Source of the DNA: Artemia franciscana
Taxonomy: Eukaryota; Arthropoda; Branchiopoda; Anostraca; Artemiidae
Assembly: GCF_032884065.1 (NCBI RefSeq)
Contig: NC_088864.1
Span: 23,332,486-23,396,485 of the forward strand
Reading direction: 5' to 3'
DNA: 64,000 nt
The notes beneath the pieces were generated by a model. It was not told the origin of the DNA, searched no databases, and worked only from the letters and a program-made list of their open reading frames with translations. Below are positions 34,757 to 56,339 of the stretch, one piece after another. The stretch's first letter is position 1. Every line of letters begins with the position of its first letter. The translations under genes were made by a program, and so were the position numbers.

Positions 34757-35570
34757 AAAGTTTTTTCAACTGAAAGTAAGATGCAGCATTAAAACTCAAA
34801 ACAAACGGAGACTATTATGCATATGAGAGGTTCTTTTCCTAAATACCCTGCTCTTATGCTAAAGTATTTTTAGTGATTTCAACTATTTATTCTATAGCCT
34901 TTCTGATTCAGGGGCCAATCTTAAAGAATTGGGTCAAAATTTAAGCTTTAGTGTAAAGAGTGAGGTATTAATGAGGGGACAAACCCCCTCATATGCATAA
35001 TAAAAATATATGAATATAGAAGTTTGCTATGTAAGTTTATTCTTAAAGTTTTAATAAAAACTTTGGTTAAAAATTAAAAGTTCTAGTTGACTTTTTAAGT
35101 ACCCAAAAATTGAAGGGCAACTAGGCCTCCTCCTTCACCCCCTTTTTTCTCAAAATTGTCTGATCAAAACTAAGAGAAAGCCATTTAGCCAAAAATAGAA
35201 TTGATATGCAAATTTCATTTTAATAATTTATGCACGGAGAGCCAAAATCAAACATGTATTAATTAATAAACATTCAGAAATTAAATTAAAAAACTCTGTT
35301 TTTTTAACTGAAAGTAAGGAGCAACATTAAAACTTTAAACGAACAGAAATTACTCTGTTTATGAAAGGGGCCATTCCCTTTTCAATGCCCCTTTCTTTAC
35401 GCCAAAGTTTTTTACTAGTTAATAAAGTAGAATTGAAAGAGTCAAACTTTAGCGTAATGAGCAGACCGTTGAGGAGGGAACAGCCCCTTTCATGCACAGA
35501 GCAATTTCTGTTTGTTTTAAGTTTTAATGTCGCTCCTTACTTTCAGTTAAAAAAAAACTAGTTTTTTTAA
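34757..35570. mobile_element. foldback element family F5: two adjacent units
   Basis: Two hairpin-like units stand in series. The clear one (35290-35565) starts TTTTAACTGAAAGTAAGGAG, then GAACAGAAATTACTCTG, then GAAAGGGGCCATTCCC; it returns in inverse through CAGCCCCTTTCATGC, CAATTTCTGTTTG and CTCCTTACTTTCAGTTAAAA. The first (34757-35020) is a more diverged version. Another copy lies at 60010-60290. The 35190-35290 flank (ATATGCAAATTTCATTTTAA) recurs in inverse at 60300-60390, so both copies belong to one family in opposite orientation. Confidence 0.85.
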
Positions 35571-35769
35571 TTTAATTAGTACAATGAATCAGAATCAAAA
35601 ATAACTCAGCCTTTATTCTACCATGCTAAAAATTCCTCCACAGTGCAGTTTTGCATATGTTTATGTGTACTTGTTAATGATATTCTTAATAAGGATCCTA
35701 AACTCTTATGTTAATCTATATCACTTGTTTATTTTGCATAGAAGTTAATGTATTGTAACTGCATTTCAG

Positions 35770-45121
<9,352 letters not shown>

Positions 45122-47315
45122 TCCTCGATTTTGTATTTTCGGTGGTTCAAAAATACAACTTTGTTACTGCTGAAATTTCACTTTTCTTATACTTAGGATT
45201 TTTTTTTCGAGAACATGGCTCAAGTTACTTCTTTTTTCTTAAGTTATATTTTGGACTTTTACTTACAGAAAAAAAAACAACTGGAAAACCACTTAACAAA
45301 TAATCGTGTACCATGATCGTGTACTTGTAGCCTACCACTTGTGTGCAAGAGAAATGAATAAGCAAGGGAAGTTTATAGAAGGTTACTTTGGTGTAATTTG
45401 ACCAGGTAATCTGAAACCAACAAAAAGACCCAGAAACTGGTGCAAAAGCAACGTTATTTGTCTTGTTTTTTGAGCCATGTGTTATGCTGTAAGAAGAATA
45501 TACAAATCAAAAATTGAAGACTTTGATACATAATTTGGTGCCTGTAAGACACCATGGTTGGATATAAGGTATGGCTGGAATAACCTCCAGGCTGTATATC
45601 GAAAAGCCATGTATTTTTTGATTGTCATGTAAAAACCAATAGTACTGATTTTATTGGAAGTTTACCTACCTAATGCACTGAGCGGGTAGAAATTAATGGC
45701 CAAGTGCCAAGTCTTGTTATGCAAATAGTAGAATTTGTTGTTCCTTTACTCTGAGTAGTTTATAATAGCTACTCCAAATATGGGGATTTTTTGACATGTT
45801 GGTAAAAGTGGTTAAAATAGAAAATACTGATAAAAGCAAAATTATTGAACTAAATTTTCGTAGAAAGCTATACATTTGTTTGAATGTAAACGCTATGGAC
45901 CACATGATACATGTCAGACACTATTAATAATATCCTCTGAACATGAACAATGGCTTAAAACGGCGTAGTCCAATATATGCATATCTTAATGAACTTGAAT
46001 ATATATTTTTTGTCTGACCAACACAGGGTATTATGAATAATGACAAACCAAGGATTTGGTAGTATGTCACTTACATAGTATTTCATTTGTGGCATTTGTT
46101 TGGCAAAGTGTAAGTTTTATTTCTTTAAACAGATTATGGAATGTTTATTACCCTTATGAATTCGGCTATAAACAAAAATGTTTTTAGACCAGCATCGGTC
46201 CTTTGCCGTGTCATCACCAGGCTATTTGGAAATTTAATGTCTCTGCCAAAACATGAACCAGAAAATGAGTAAGTCATTTAATTTTTTTTAGTTTGGTTTT
46301 TCTTATGTTGTGTAGCGTTTTATATGATTATTTCCCGGAAAGTGGGAGATTTTATTTTGTGGCTCTTGCATTAACAGAGAATTAAAATTTTCAAATGGCT
46401 GGATGGTGAAACGTCAAAGAACTGGCCTAAATATTGTGCTTATATATAATATTTTTATTATTTTTCATTTTGATTTTTACTATACTTTTTCTCTTTATTA
46501 TTATATTTATAGCTCTCAATTTTATTATATTATTACAGTTGTGTCTTATTATTATAAGGATTCTTATTATTTTTGATTTGCTTCAAATTTTGGACTTTTC
46601 AAACTGTTTCGTGGAAAAATATTTAGCTCTGGACATTTACGGTACTGATGAACTAAACTTACTAAACTAACGGCACCACTAAATTTACATTTAAGTCGAG
46701 CAGTAAGAACAAGGGTTCAGTGAGCAATTATCGTGTCCATTAAAAAAATATATAGCACTGTATATTTCATGATGCAAAGGCTGCAATTTTGAATATAGGA
46801 TTTTAATTAAATGCCAACTCGAGTCGTGAAAATAAATCTTTGTGGAAATCGTTTCCGTTACTAAGTCCCTGGTCTTGAAACCTTAAATAGTTAAATAAAA
46901 ATAGTTAATTTAAATAATTAAATCTGTAATATGGTTGAAATGTGTCTTTATGGCCTCTGAAGCCCAAACTTAGTATTCGTTTTATAGTTTTTAGTCTTGC
47001 TCATTTTATAGAGCATTTGCTCTGTGTGTGTGTGGGGGGGGGGGGGCTTTTCAGAAATATCTTAGTAATTTGCTAAGTTACTTAGGCCAATCTAAACTCG
47101 TATCCTCAAGAACACTTATCCGTGTTATCATATAAAAAAGACTCGTAAGGCATACAAACGCGAGGCTGAAGAATAACGTACTGTTACTATGGTTGAAGGA
47201 TTGGGTATACGGTAAAAACATTAGTTGGAAGATTTTCAACAAAAGGGTTTGTAACAAAAGTATCTCATTCACATATCGATGATACAAAACTATCTTCAGT
47301 TTTAGGTATATGCGT
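45122..47315. other. downstream of RPS16; no gene seen
   Basis: Includes the unmarked 3' untranslated region and AT-rich spacer. A hydrophobic open frame at 46434-46670 is made of low-complexity TTATT text and is not a credible gene. Confidence 0.45.
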
Positions 47316-47371
47316 ATGATGTTCCTTAGCAATAATACGAGTTGTGACTTTGAAACTAACCTTTAATCTGA
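47316..47371 (+). ncRNA. C/D-like candidate, diverged copy
   Basis: ATGATGT ... AATACGAGTTGTGACTTTGA ... CTGA, 56 nt, the same length and boxes as the RPS16 intron copy. The inner TTATCCCG is changed to TTAGCAAT, so it is the most altered of the six. Confidence 0.35.
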
Positions 47372-47446
47372 GTATAGGCTGTCACTTGCAAGAGCGTGTG
47401 TGGATTTTGTTTTCAATGAAACAAGTCTCGGTCCTTACCTTTTCAG

Positions 47447-47547
47447 GAGTGATATCCATGGTTCACTCAATACGTATAGTCAGATGGATCAAATCAATGT
47501 TAATGTTGTTCTTCACTTTTTTTACAAAAGTATTTTTTATCAGAAAA
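47447..47547 (+). pseudogene. decayed RPS16 exon-3 copy (a)
   Basis: It follows an acceptor-like ACCTTTTCAG and starts GAGTGATATCCATGGTTCAC, matching the exon-3 stretch GACATCCGTGTTCGCGTCAA. It ends TTTTTTATCAGAAAA before GAAGTTG, where the true exon has TTTCTATCAAAAAT then GTAAGTG. The donor is lost and the middle is scrambled. It lies 75 nt after the small-RNA-like copy. Confidence 0.55.
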
Positions 47548-49521
47548 GAAGTTGTTCTCCTTTTCCAGGTTGTATTTTTTCCAGTTCTAGCTTCAAAATC
47601 ATACGGCTACAGGATTAAAAAACGACAAATTTATCTCAAGATCATGAGGACTTTTAACTCAGTAATAAAGAAAAAAAGAAAAAACGGTTCGAATCGGAAA
47701 CTGATTCAAACCAGAAAATTGAAGTAATTTATCATGAATGAAAATTGAAAGCTATGCTTTGATATATGAATGAGATATATAATCTATCTGATATATGATA
47801 TATATGGGTTTTGCGAAACAAAGACGGTGGAAATGGAAGCCCTTTGATCACTTTTCAACTCCTAACCCTCTCACAGCGTAGGATTCCAATTGGAATCACA
47901 GTCTTTGCTGCAGCATAAGTGCCATCTAGTTACAAGAAATTGAATCGAAAACTATACCATCAGGTAGCAGATACCAAAAGATATATTAAAACAGATATAT
48001 TAGATAAATGAATGAGAAACTTGATTATGTAAAATATGATACGTTATGTAAAAATCTGTACGCAATGTGACTTTGTGAAATTAAAATTGCTACCTTAGCT
48101 TTGGCATCAAAAGAAAATTCCATCTGTAAAGTGTAAGAGGTGTTCATTTACTACAGGGATTCACGAGATAATATTTAGTTCGATTAAGTGCCAAAGGCAG
48201 AATTGAATGCAACAGTAATTGAAATCAATTACTACAGCACCAAAAATGAGCAAATTAACTCAAATGATTTTCTTAAAATTTCTTCTAAAAAATGTAAACA
48301 TTAAAAAAAAATTTATTTCAGAATCCTATGTGTTCTAGTTATTGGGACCAGGATTTCAAATAGAGAAACCTGCACCTGGATGAGGACCGACGCCAACTAG
48401 AAACTGTTTGCTGCTAGAACTAAAACAACTATTGGAAGAAGGTGGATAAGGGACATTTTTTGGACCGAATCCGGTAACTTACAAGTAAGAAAAAGATTTC
48501 TTGAGGATTCAGTTAGAAGAATCATGCTTGTAGGAATAAGTAAATTTAATTACCTTATTGTACCATTCTTAAATGCGACATCTATGAAAGAACAAAGGGC
48601 CATATATCGTAATCATATGGATTTCACTGCCCATCTGAATAGTTACGAGTATAAACACGGCTTTATGAATGTCTGCCATGAAAAATTAAAATAAAGTATC
48701 AAGCTCGTACTCTGTCTTGAGTTTAGACGCTAGTGCGAAAACTAGGGAAACTGAAGAAAATTAGTTATTTTTATAGATTTTTCTTTAATATTTGCACTGT
48801 AATGTTATAAACAGTGTGTCATAGCTATTTAGTATTTGCATCTCTCAGCTTGAAAACTAAGAAGTATTCCTCGGTAAAGTTTTTTTGTCCTTGTCACAAT
48901 CTATTAAAGTATTGTTTTTTTTGCCGTGATAAGTAGAGGGTTTACAAGCTTATAAGGAGCAGACGACATCACAAGGATGTCCACAAGTTCCACTTGTCAT
49001 GCTTATACAGTAGACAAGTTCGAGTAAAGGTATAGTACGGGCTCGTGAAGCGAAAGTTGAACTGGTTGATTCAATAGTTTTTTGAAAGGCTGGTAACACT
49101 GGTCAAATAGAAGCGTCGATGCAAACCAAAATCGGGCGATTAATTAGAATGATATACCGTAGTGTAGGGCTTAAAATTCGTACAATGCTATTGAGTTCCA
49201 AAATTTCTGTTCTCTACAGCGGCTGATTTTCTTACTTCAGTTATTTCTTCCTTTTGTTCCTCTTGCTTTTCCCCACCCAGTATGGGATTAATTTTTAGAT
49301 GCATTTGATTAGCAACTCTGTTAAATAACTCTTTTCAATAAAAACACCTTTCGAGGTATTTAAGCCTGGTCATTAAGAATATTATCTAAGATCCTCTATT
49401 CTATTCTGATTTATTCATGTTTGTTTTTTGAATGCAGCTTCCCTGAAGCAAATCTCCCCTAATATCTTTCATTTTGTGGTCTATTTTCATATTCAGCTAA
49501 TTCTTTTTAGTTTATTCAATT

Positions 49522-49583
49522 ACGATGTTTCTTATCCCGAATACGAGTCGAGACTTTCAGATAAATTGTTATTTTGAATCTGT
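49522..49583 (+). ncRNA. C/D-like candidate copy
   Basis: ACGATGTTTCTTATCCCGAA then TACGAGT as in the RPS16 intron copy. The 3' part is changed: the final box reads CTGT, and box C has C for T at its second position. It probably lacks a working box D. Confidence 0.35.
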
Positions 49584-49649
49584 ATTGTATTTTCTGGAAG
49601 ATCTTGGACGGTTTTTATTGTAGATTGAACTAGTTTTTTGTCCATTTAG

Positions 49650-49774
49650 GCTGGATTTTTGGAGTTTGGCAAATCTCTCCATGTCAGTGGTGGCGGCATA
49701 TGATTGCTATGGTCGGATGGTCATTGTAAATGCTTTTTTTTTGAAGAAAAAGCTACAATTGCTTGTTATCAGAC
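49650..49774 (+). pseudogene. decayed RPS16 exon-3 copy (b)
   Basis: Acceptor TCCATTTAG ends at 49649 and donor AGAC|GTAAGTTGTTAT follows 49774. The flanks match exon 3 (ATTGCTTGTTATCAGAC against GTTGCTTTCTATCAAAAAT, and the same GTAAGT start of the intron). The inside is strongly rearranged, with a poly-T insertion near 49734 and CAGTGGTGGCGGCAT near 49690, which resembles the GGTGGTGGTCAT part. Confidence 0.55.
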
Positions 49775-51073
49775 GTAAGTTGTTATAAAAGAATTTTGAT
49801 AAAAATGGACCAGATTATCAACCTGCTTGTATTTTGTTTTATAAATTAGGAAATTGCTAAAGTTTTTTATGTTTAAAACCCAACATACTGCAAGTGAGAC
49901 CAAATCTAGATTATTTTTTTTTTTGGGGGGGGGGGGGGGGGTAAGGAAAATATATTATCAAAGGGGGGGCAATTTTGGGTTTTCCGTAGTATTTTCCACT
50001 GAGAATATCAAGAAAGGTATTTTTTGAAATCTTGGAGGAGAAGGGAGGGTGGGCAAATGCTCCCCAATTGGTGCTTGTTTATGTGGTGTACTATTGAATA
50101 TTATGGACTGTTTTTAGTGTAAGATCTGATTATAAGAATCATGTACCCTACGTCTATCTTACTGAACTTTATTTCTAAAAGAACAATTTATCAGCCCTAT
50201 CATTTTTACAGTTTTAGTGGAATTTTACTTGATAAATGTCAAAATGTAGTCAGAATCATGTCCCATATTAAGCTTTGGCAGCATAAACATTTTTTGGGAA
50301 AAAGTTTGTTTTGACATGGGTAATTTGATGCATACACTATGTAAAACTTGATTATGTAAAATATGATACGTTATGTGAAAATCTATACATTATGTGATTG
50401 CGTGAAATCAAAATTGCTACCTTAGTTCTTTGTATTTTTTATTCATTTACGCAATTGACCTAAAATGCTTATTTTGTTTAAGAGAGATGAATGACATAAA
50501 CGGTAAAATTTTTAGATTTTTAGTTTTAAATATTATTGTATTCTAAAGTTTGTCCTGTTTTATAGACTCTTCATTTATGAATTTATGAGCATTATTAATT
50601 TTTTTTTTAAAGGTTAGACTTTATTTAAAAAAAAATATTAAAATAAACAGGTAAATAAAAGCTAATATAATTAGGTTTTAAACCTACAGTTTAATTTTAA
50701 TTTTCCGAGATTCATGTTTTGTATACTTAATGACACTTCTCTGAACCATTTGGGATATTTCACTAACTTTTTTTAATTTGTTTGTTATGTTGTGTTATAC
50801 ATTTAAGCACAGCAGTATTGGAAGTTCTTTTTAGTTTTATTTATTACATTAATTTGTTGGCACGGAAACCGGATATTATTTAAAAAAATCTTAAAAATAA
50901 AATGAATGATATATGTAAATTTCCTATGTTTAAAACTCTTTTTAACTTTCCTGTGTTTAAAATCCTAAAGTTTGTTTTTTAAAACAAAAAATAAAGCTCA
51001 ATGAGATATATTTTATTTTTTTGTTAAATTCTTTGATGAGTACACAAATATATTCAGTTTTAGATGGATACAT

Positions 51074-51127
51074 ATGATGTTTCTTATCCCGAATACGAGT
51101 TATGACTCTGAGATAATTTTTAATCGA
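51074..51127 (+). ncRNA. C/D-like candidate copy
   Basis: ATGATGTTTCTTATCCCGAA then TACGAGTTATGACTCTGAGA as in the reference copy. At the 3' end the box-D position reads CGAT because of a one-base loss of T from CTGA. Confidence 0.38.
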
Positions 51128-51205
51128 TTGTGCATTCTGCTACTCTGAAGAGCTTGTTCTATTTTTTTTTTATTAAAGAAGACTTTGTTCTTATTTTTTT
51201 CATAG

Positions 51206-51309
51206 TCAATTTCTGATGGTGATTTTCATGTTTTTGTCAATATTGGTTGTTGTAAGGTTCAAATCTATGTTGTTCTGCGATTTCTTGCTAAGGCGTTGTT
51301 ATTAATGAT
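51206..51309 (+). pseudogene. RPS16 exon-3 copy (c), frame still open
   Basis: Acceptor TTTTTTTCATAG ends at 51205; donor GAT|GTAAGC follows 51309. The frame reads SISDGDFHVFVNIGCCKVQI then YVVLRFLAKALLLM, which lines up with exon 3 ([34 protein letters not shown]) without stops. The uS9 signature residues GGGH, A and RQS are lost, and it is about 11 nt shorter. It could not replace the real exon. Confidence 0.75.
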
Positions 51310-51495
51310 GTAAGCTGTCCTAAGTCCTTTGTCAGGTTAGATTTTTTTTTCAGTTCAATATTTGTACAAGAAGTCCTTGATTCAATTTCTCCATATTTCA
51401 ATTTCAATGGCTCAGGATCACACGGCTATAACGTTGAAACTCGGCAAAATTATGTAAAACCCGCAAAGACTCTTTAATTCTGCGGTTGCTTAAAA

Positions 51496-51531
<36 letters not shown>

Positions 51532-52563
51532 TCTAGTGGCAGTTTAATAATTGTTTACCATAACATTACCATTGTTAAAAGTGTCGTACGTGAGGTACTG
51601 TTGGATGTTAAAACTAGATCATATGAATTTAATGACCTCATATTAATCAGCCAATGTGCTGCAGTAAATTTGTTGTCTGTAATCGGGGAAAATATTAATA
51701 GTTAAGTATACAATTAAAAAAAATAACTAAGGAACGAGGGGTATTTCAGTGAATAGAAAAAGCAAAAAAAAACCTAGATATTTTGACAGGGACCTATACC
51801 AAGCCGTCCTCAGTACTAAAGAAAAACCCGCAAAAAACACAAAACTAATGTTTTTACCGGTACAATCACATAATATTATAAAACATACAAAGTTTAAATG
51901 TAGGAATGTTAATAATACATTATTTACAGACATTTAAATCGGAAAAATTAACTATTTAGCTTGCAGATCAGTTTGGCCAGTTTGGTCTGGGTTTGGCCAG
52001 TTGGTTCTGAGTTTGGCCAGCTGGTTCTGGATTTAGCTAGTTAGTTGTGGGTTTGAGAGCTTCTTTGTAACTTACCGCTCTTAAAACTGGTAAAAAGCTT
52101 TTTGTTGCAAGATATTTCTAAAAAAAAAGCAACTGTTTAGAGTAGTGGACTTCAACCCCACTTTTCCCAAATTTGATAACATCTCCAACCCTGTAAATTT
52201 TGTTTTTCCTGTTTTTGATCTTCCGTGACATTACTTCATAGGACGTTGATGGGTGTTTCCTTTCAACTTCACTTCTTGTCTTCCCAAGCCGTTTTATTAA
52301 TCTGAAGATTTCTTTGCTGACACCTTTTGGGAAGCTTTTTCACTTTCGACGCAGTTTTATTTTACTTTTTTCGGGAGTGTCTGCCAATGCTTGGCAAAAT
52401 CTACGAGCTTTATTTCAATCTTTTTTTTTCGACCCAGCCTTGGGGAATGGTCCCATGTTGGTCCCATGTCACCTGGCATAATGGATCCTGGAAGAATTCG
52501 TTGTTTGCCCTGCTGTGGGAGTTTGATGAATTACATCAATACAGACTTGATGGTTGAAACATC

Positions 52564-52564
<1 letters not shown>

Positions 52565-52651
<87 letters not shown>
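52565..52651 (+). repeat. 87-nt poly(T) tract
   Basis: Uninterrupted T run (poly(A) on the minus strand). A partial repeat of the 50.4-kb duplication begins immediately after it at 52655. It could be a retroposition tail of something lying on the minus strand, or slippage growth. Confidence 0.95.
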
Positions 52652-52653
<2 letters not shown>

Positions 52654-52654
52654 G

Positions 52655-53120
52655 TAAAATGAGCCAAAATACGTATTTTATTTAAAGGGGTCGAATGACA
52701 TAAATGGTAAAAATTTTTGATTTTGTTTTTTAAAAATTATTGTATTCTACAGCTAGTCCTGTTTTGTTTTACACCTTATTTATGAATTTATTATCATTAT
52801 TAAGTTTTTAAAAAATTGGAATTTATTTGAAAAAAATAAACCTGTTTAATTGGGTTTTAAACCTACAGCTTAGTTTAAATTTTCCGAGATTAATGTTTTC
52901 TACACTTAAGTACACTTCTATGAAACATCTGAAATATAATTTTTCATGTTGTAGTATATTTTAAATACAGCAGTATTGATAATTCTTTTTATTTTATTTA
53001 TTGCATCAATTTGTTGGCACGAAAACTGGATATCATTAAAAAAAATTCATAAAATAAAATAAATGTCTTATGTAATTTTCCTGTGTTTAAAATTCTATAT
53101 AACTTCCCTGTGTTTAAAAA
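52655..53120 (+). repeat. partial extra copy of the duplicated segment
   Basis: Matches the first 450 bp of copies A and B (GAATGACATAAATGGTAAAA, TTGGGTTTTAAACCTACAGC, GTTGGCACGAAAACTGGA) and ends where copy B begins, at TAGTTTTAAATATTATTGTA. It gives three successive versions of this 450-bp block in the region. Confidence 0.8.
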
Positions 53121-53685
53121 TCCTAGAGTAGTTTTAAATATTATTGTATTCTACAGTTTGTCCTGTTTCATTTGACACCTAATATATGAATTTGTGACCG
53201 TCATCAGTTTTTTGAAAAGTTAGACTTTATTTTAAAAAAAGTATTTGTTAAAATAAACAAGATAAATAAAACCTAATATAATTAGGTTTTAAACCTACAC
53301 TTTAATTTAAATATTCCAAGGTTCATGTTTTGTATACTTAGATAACTTTTTTGAACCATTTGAGATGTCTCAATAACTTTTTTTAATCTGTTTGTCATGT
53401 TGTATTATACATTTTCAGCTCAGCAGTATTAGAAGTTCTTTTTAATTTTACTTTTTACATCAATTTGTTTGCACGGAAACTGGATATCATTAAAAAAAAT
53501 AATAAAAATAAAATAAAAAATATATATGTAAATTTCCTGTGTTTAAAACTCAATGTAACTTCCCTGTGTTTAAAATCCTAGAGCATGTTTTTGAAACAAA
53601 AACTAAAGCTTAATGAGATATATTTTGTCCTTTTGTTAAATTCGTTGATGAGTAGATAAATATATTAAGTTTTAGATGCATACAT

Positions 53686-53740
53686 ATGATGTTTCTTATC
53701 CCGAATACGAGTTATGACTTTGAGATAACTTTTAATCTGA
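53686..53740 (+). ncRNA. C/D-like candidate copy with intact boxes
   Basis: ATGATGTTTCTTATCCCGAA, then TACGAGTTATGACTTTGAGA, then TAACTTTTAATCTGA. Boxes at both ends are intact, as in the RPS16 intron copy. Confidence 0.42.
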
Positions 53741-53817
53741 TTTTGCATTCCGCTAGTTGCAAGAGCTTATTCTGTTTTTATTTTTATTAAAAAAGACTTT
53801 GTTCTTATTTTTTTCAG

Positions 53818-53923
53818 GGTCAATTTCTGATGTTGATTTTCATGTTTTTATCAATATTGGTTGTCGTAAATCTCAAATCTATGTTGTTCTGCAATTTCTT
53901 GCTAAGGCGTTGTTATTAATCAT
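53818..53923 (+). pseudogene. RPS16 exon-3 copy (d), frame still open
   Basis: Acceptor TTTTTTTCAG ends at 53817 and donor CAT|GTAAGT follows 53923. The frame reads SISDVDFHVFINIGCRKSQI then YVVLQFLAKALLLI without stops, lining up with exon 3. Splice sites are better kept than in the copy at 51206. Conserved uS9 residues are replaced, so a normal S16 role is excluded. Confidence 0.77.
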
Positions 53924-54470
53924 GTAAGTTGTCTTAAGTCCTTTGCCAGGTTAGATTTTCTTTTCGATTCAATATTTGCACAAGCTGTTCCTTGATTCAG
54001 TTTCCCCGTATTTCAATTCCAATGGCTCAGAATCATACGGCTATAACGTTGAAACTCGACAAAATTATGTAAAACCCGCAAAGATTCTTTTATTCTACAG
54101 TTACTGAGAAAGTTTTTCTTTTCTTTTTTTTTCTTTAAGGACAATAACGTTTTATGACTGTTTACCATAATATTACCATTGTTAAAATTACCGTACGTGA
54201 GGTACTGTTGGGCCTTAAAATTCGATCTTATGAATTTAATTTCCCATATGAATCAGCCAATGTGGTGCGGTAAATTTGTTGTCCGTAATCGGGGAAAAAA
54301 TTGATAATTAAGCGTATAATTAAAAAAATAACTAAGGAACGAGGGTTATTTCAGTAAATAGAAAAAAAAAAAAAAAAAAAACAGATATTTTGTCTAGGAC
54401 CTATACCAAGCCGTCATCAGTGCTAAAGAAAAAACCCGCAAAAAATACAAACTAATTTTTGAAGTAAGCG

Positions 54471-55501
54471 GTAACAAAGCAAGAGAAACACTGAATCAAA
54501 CAAAATAAAAACTGAGCCAGAATAAATGAACGACTGTTCACAAGTTAGATTGATTCTTTATCTAGCGATTAACTTAGCTTGTCTACTTGCCTGATTTTTA
54601 CTGATATGGTCGATTTGAAATGAGGAAGAATTTTACTTGATTTTCTTTGTATTGAGTTACTGCAAATTGAGTTTGTACAAATTTCTCCATTGTCTCTATA
54701 TAAGGCAAGGTTTCTATTTGTGTATTTTTTATCTATAAAATTATAAAAAAATTAATGAGTTTGACTGCCCTTGGCCCTTCCCGTTTTTAAACACCCAGAT
54801 CATTTAGTTCTTTTTGACGGGGCAGTTTTAATTCAAACCGTGAATGGTCTGCCTCAATCTTTAATGAAGCAAAATAAAATATAAAAAACGCATAAATAGA
54901 GACCTGGTATTAAATAGACACTAGATATTCCTATAAACCCTTCTACGATAAATTAATGCAAAAAGAATCAAGAAATATTCTTTCTCATATTAAATCAAGA
55001 TCATTTGTCCGTATTAATAAAAATCGGGTGAGCAGACAAGTTAAGCTAACGCTTGAGAGAGAATCAATCCAATTTGTGATGGTTTTTGTTTGTTTGATTC
55101 AGTGTTTCCTCTGCTTCGCCACCGTTCACTTCGCAATTATTTTTTTTTTGCCCTGGAGACGTCTTTTCGTTTTTCCCACTGACTGAAAACTACCCTCGTA
55201 GTTCTGTAAACTCAGCTCAATTTTGTTTCCGCAATGAAAATCAGAAATAAAATGTCATGTTACAGTTATGTAGTACTTGCATTCATTTAAAATGCATTTC
55301 GTTTAGCAGCAGTAACCCTGTGAAATAACGGTTTCTCTATATAGGAATAAACATTCCAAAGGGTTAACTGCCTGGCTATTAAGCATTTTTTCTAAAATCT
55401 TTCATTGGAAAAAAAAATCGGGAGTAGTGGTAAGGACAATAGAAGAAAATTGGAATATTTAGGACAGTTTTCGTAAACATTTCTTACTGTGTTTATTTCT
55501 T
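54471..55501. other. insertion-like stretch; no gene seen
   Basis: A stretch present only in copy B of the local duplication. A + strand frame at 54956-55186 has a hydrophobic part (VMVFVCLIQCFLCFATVHFA) but no other support. A foldback element follows at 55502. Confidence 0.4.
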
Positions 55502-56122
55502 ACTTTGTTTCTTGCTGTGCTATCTCGGAAAGGGTTTAGGTTAGGAATATGAAACTTTCAGGGATGGGTCTACAGGCTAAAGTATGTCCTGGGAAGGTAT
55601 TTTAAAGTACCCATCTCCACTCCTTCTCCCTCTAGAGGGCCCTGAAATTTGCCTACGTGATAGGTCTATACGTATTGAAATTTTGACAAAACAACATTTT
55701 ATCTTAATTTTCAGTTACTAGTTGCTTTTTCTCTGCATCAAGTTCTGAAAATGCAATTTCCTGCAATTTGAGTAGAATTTTCAGCCATATTAAAGTTTTT
55801 TTTCTTCTAAATTTAGGAAATGTATTTGCATATCTTTAAAACCTTATATAATGGAATTGGGCAAAGTTAAGAAGCTGAAAACAATTTTGTTGTACTTCAA
55901 TTAAGCAGAAGATCCATTTTGCAAGGTTTCACTTTTATAACACACATATTTTTAAAGGTCATCAAAGGCCAGAGCCCTCTAGAGGGAGAAGGAGTGGAGG
56001 TGGCTGCTTCAAAATACATTCCCGGGACATACTTTAGTCTGTAGATTCATCCCTGAAAATGTCATTTTTCCTAACCTAAACCCTTTCTGAGTTAGCAAGA
56101 AGTCAATTAACTAGAATTTTAC
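55502..56122. mobile_element. foldback element family F1, copy 3
   Basis: Left arm GCTATCTCGGAAAGGGTTTA, then TCAGGGATGGGTCTACAGGC, then CCACTCCTTCTCCCTCTAGA; right arm AGAGGGAGAAGGAGTGGAGG, then TCATCCCTGAAAATG, then AACCCTTTCTGAGTTAGC. It is the best preserved of three copies and lies within the insertion in duplication copy B. Confidence 0.88.
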
Positions 56123-56339
56123 CAAGGGCTTTAGCTGCAAGGGTAATTCCTGCTTGATAAAATAGGCAACTAAAAAGAGAACGTCAGGCCCATAGCTCAG
56201 CTTTTGCTTACCACTCATCTTACCCAAAACATATTCAGCATAAGTGCTCAGTATGTCCGAAGTATTAGACTTATGACAATACCGTTTTGCTCTTGGGACA
56301 TGTTTTAATGCTTGGGATACCAGGGTTCCCATCTTTTCT

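Larger units (their letters stand above)
50440..52130 (+). repeat. local segmental duplication, copy A
   Basis: From about AATGACATAAACGGTAAAAT to TGGTTCTGGATTTAGCTAG this segment matches 53120-54470 and then 56340-56600. Shared landmarks are TTAGGTTTTAAACCTACA, ATTTGTTGGCACGGAAAC, the C/D-like copy, the exon-3 copy, CTAAGGAACGAGGG, ACCTATACCAAGCCGTC and TTAGCTTGCAGATCAGT. It contains a 33-T run at 51498-51530. Confidence 0.85.
53121..54470 (+). repeat. local segmental duplication, copy B (first part)
   Basis: Collinear with 50520-51840. Continuity breaks near 54470 (AAACTAATTTTTGAAG) and resumes at 56345 (TTTAATATTATAAAAGATAC), so about 1.9 kb was inserted into copy B or lost from copy A. 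Confidence 0.83.

Noticed and set aside
34460-34826. overlapping open frames on both strands
   Set aside because: They lie in the dispersed repeat and foldback unit; the matching copy at 11.5-12.1 kb does not keep them open.
46434-46670. 78-residue very hydrophobic open frame
   Set aside because: Made of TTATT low-complexity text; hydrophobicity follows from T-rich codons and there is no splice or start context.
52391-52657. open frame ending in a long Phe run
   Set aside because: The Phe run is the translation of the 87-T tract and no known family matches the rest.
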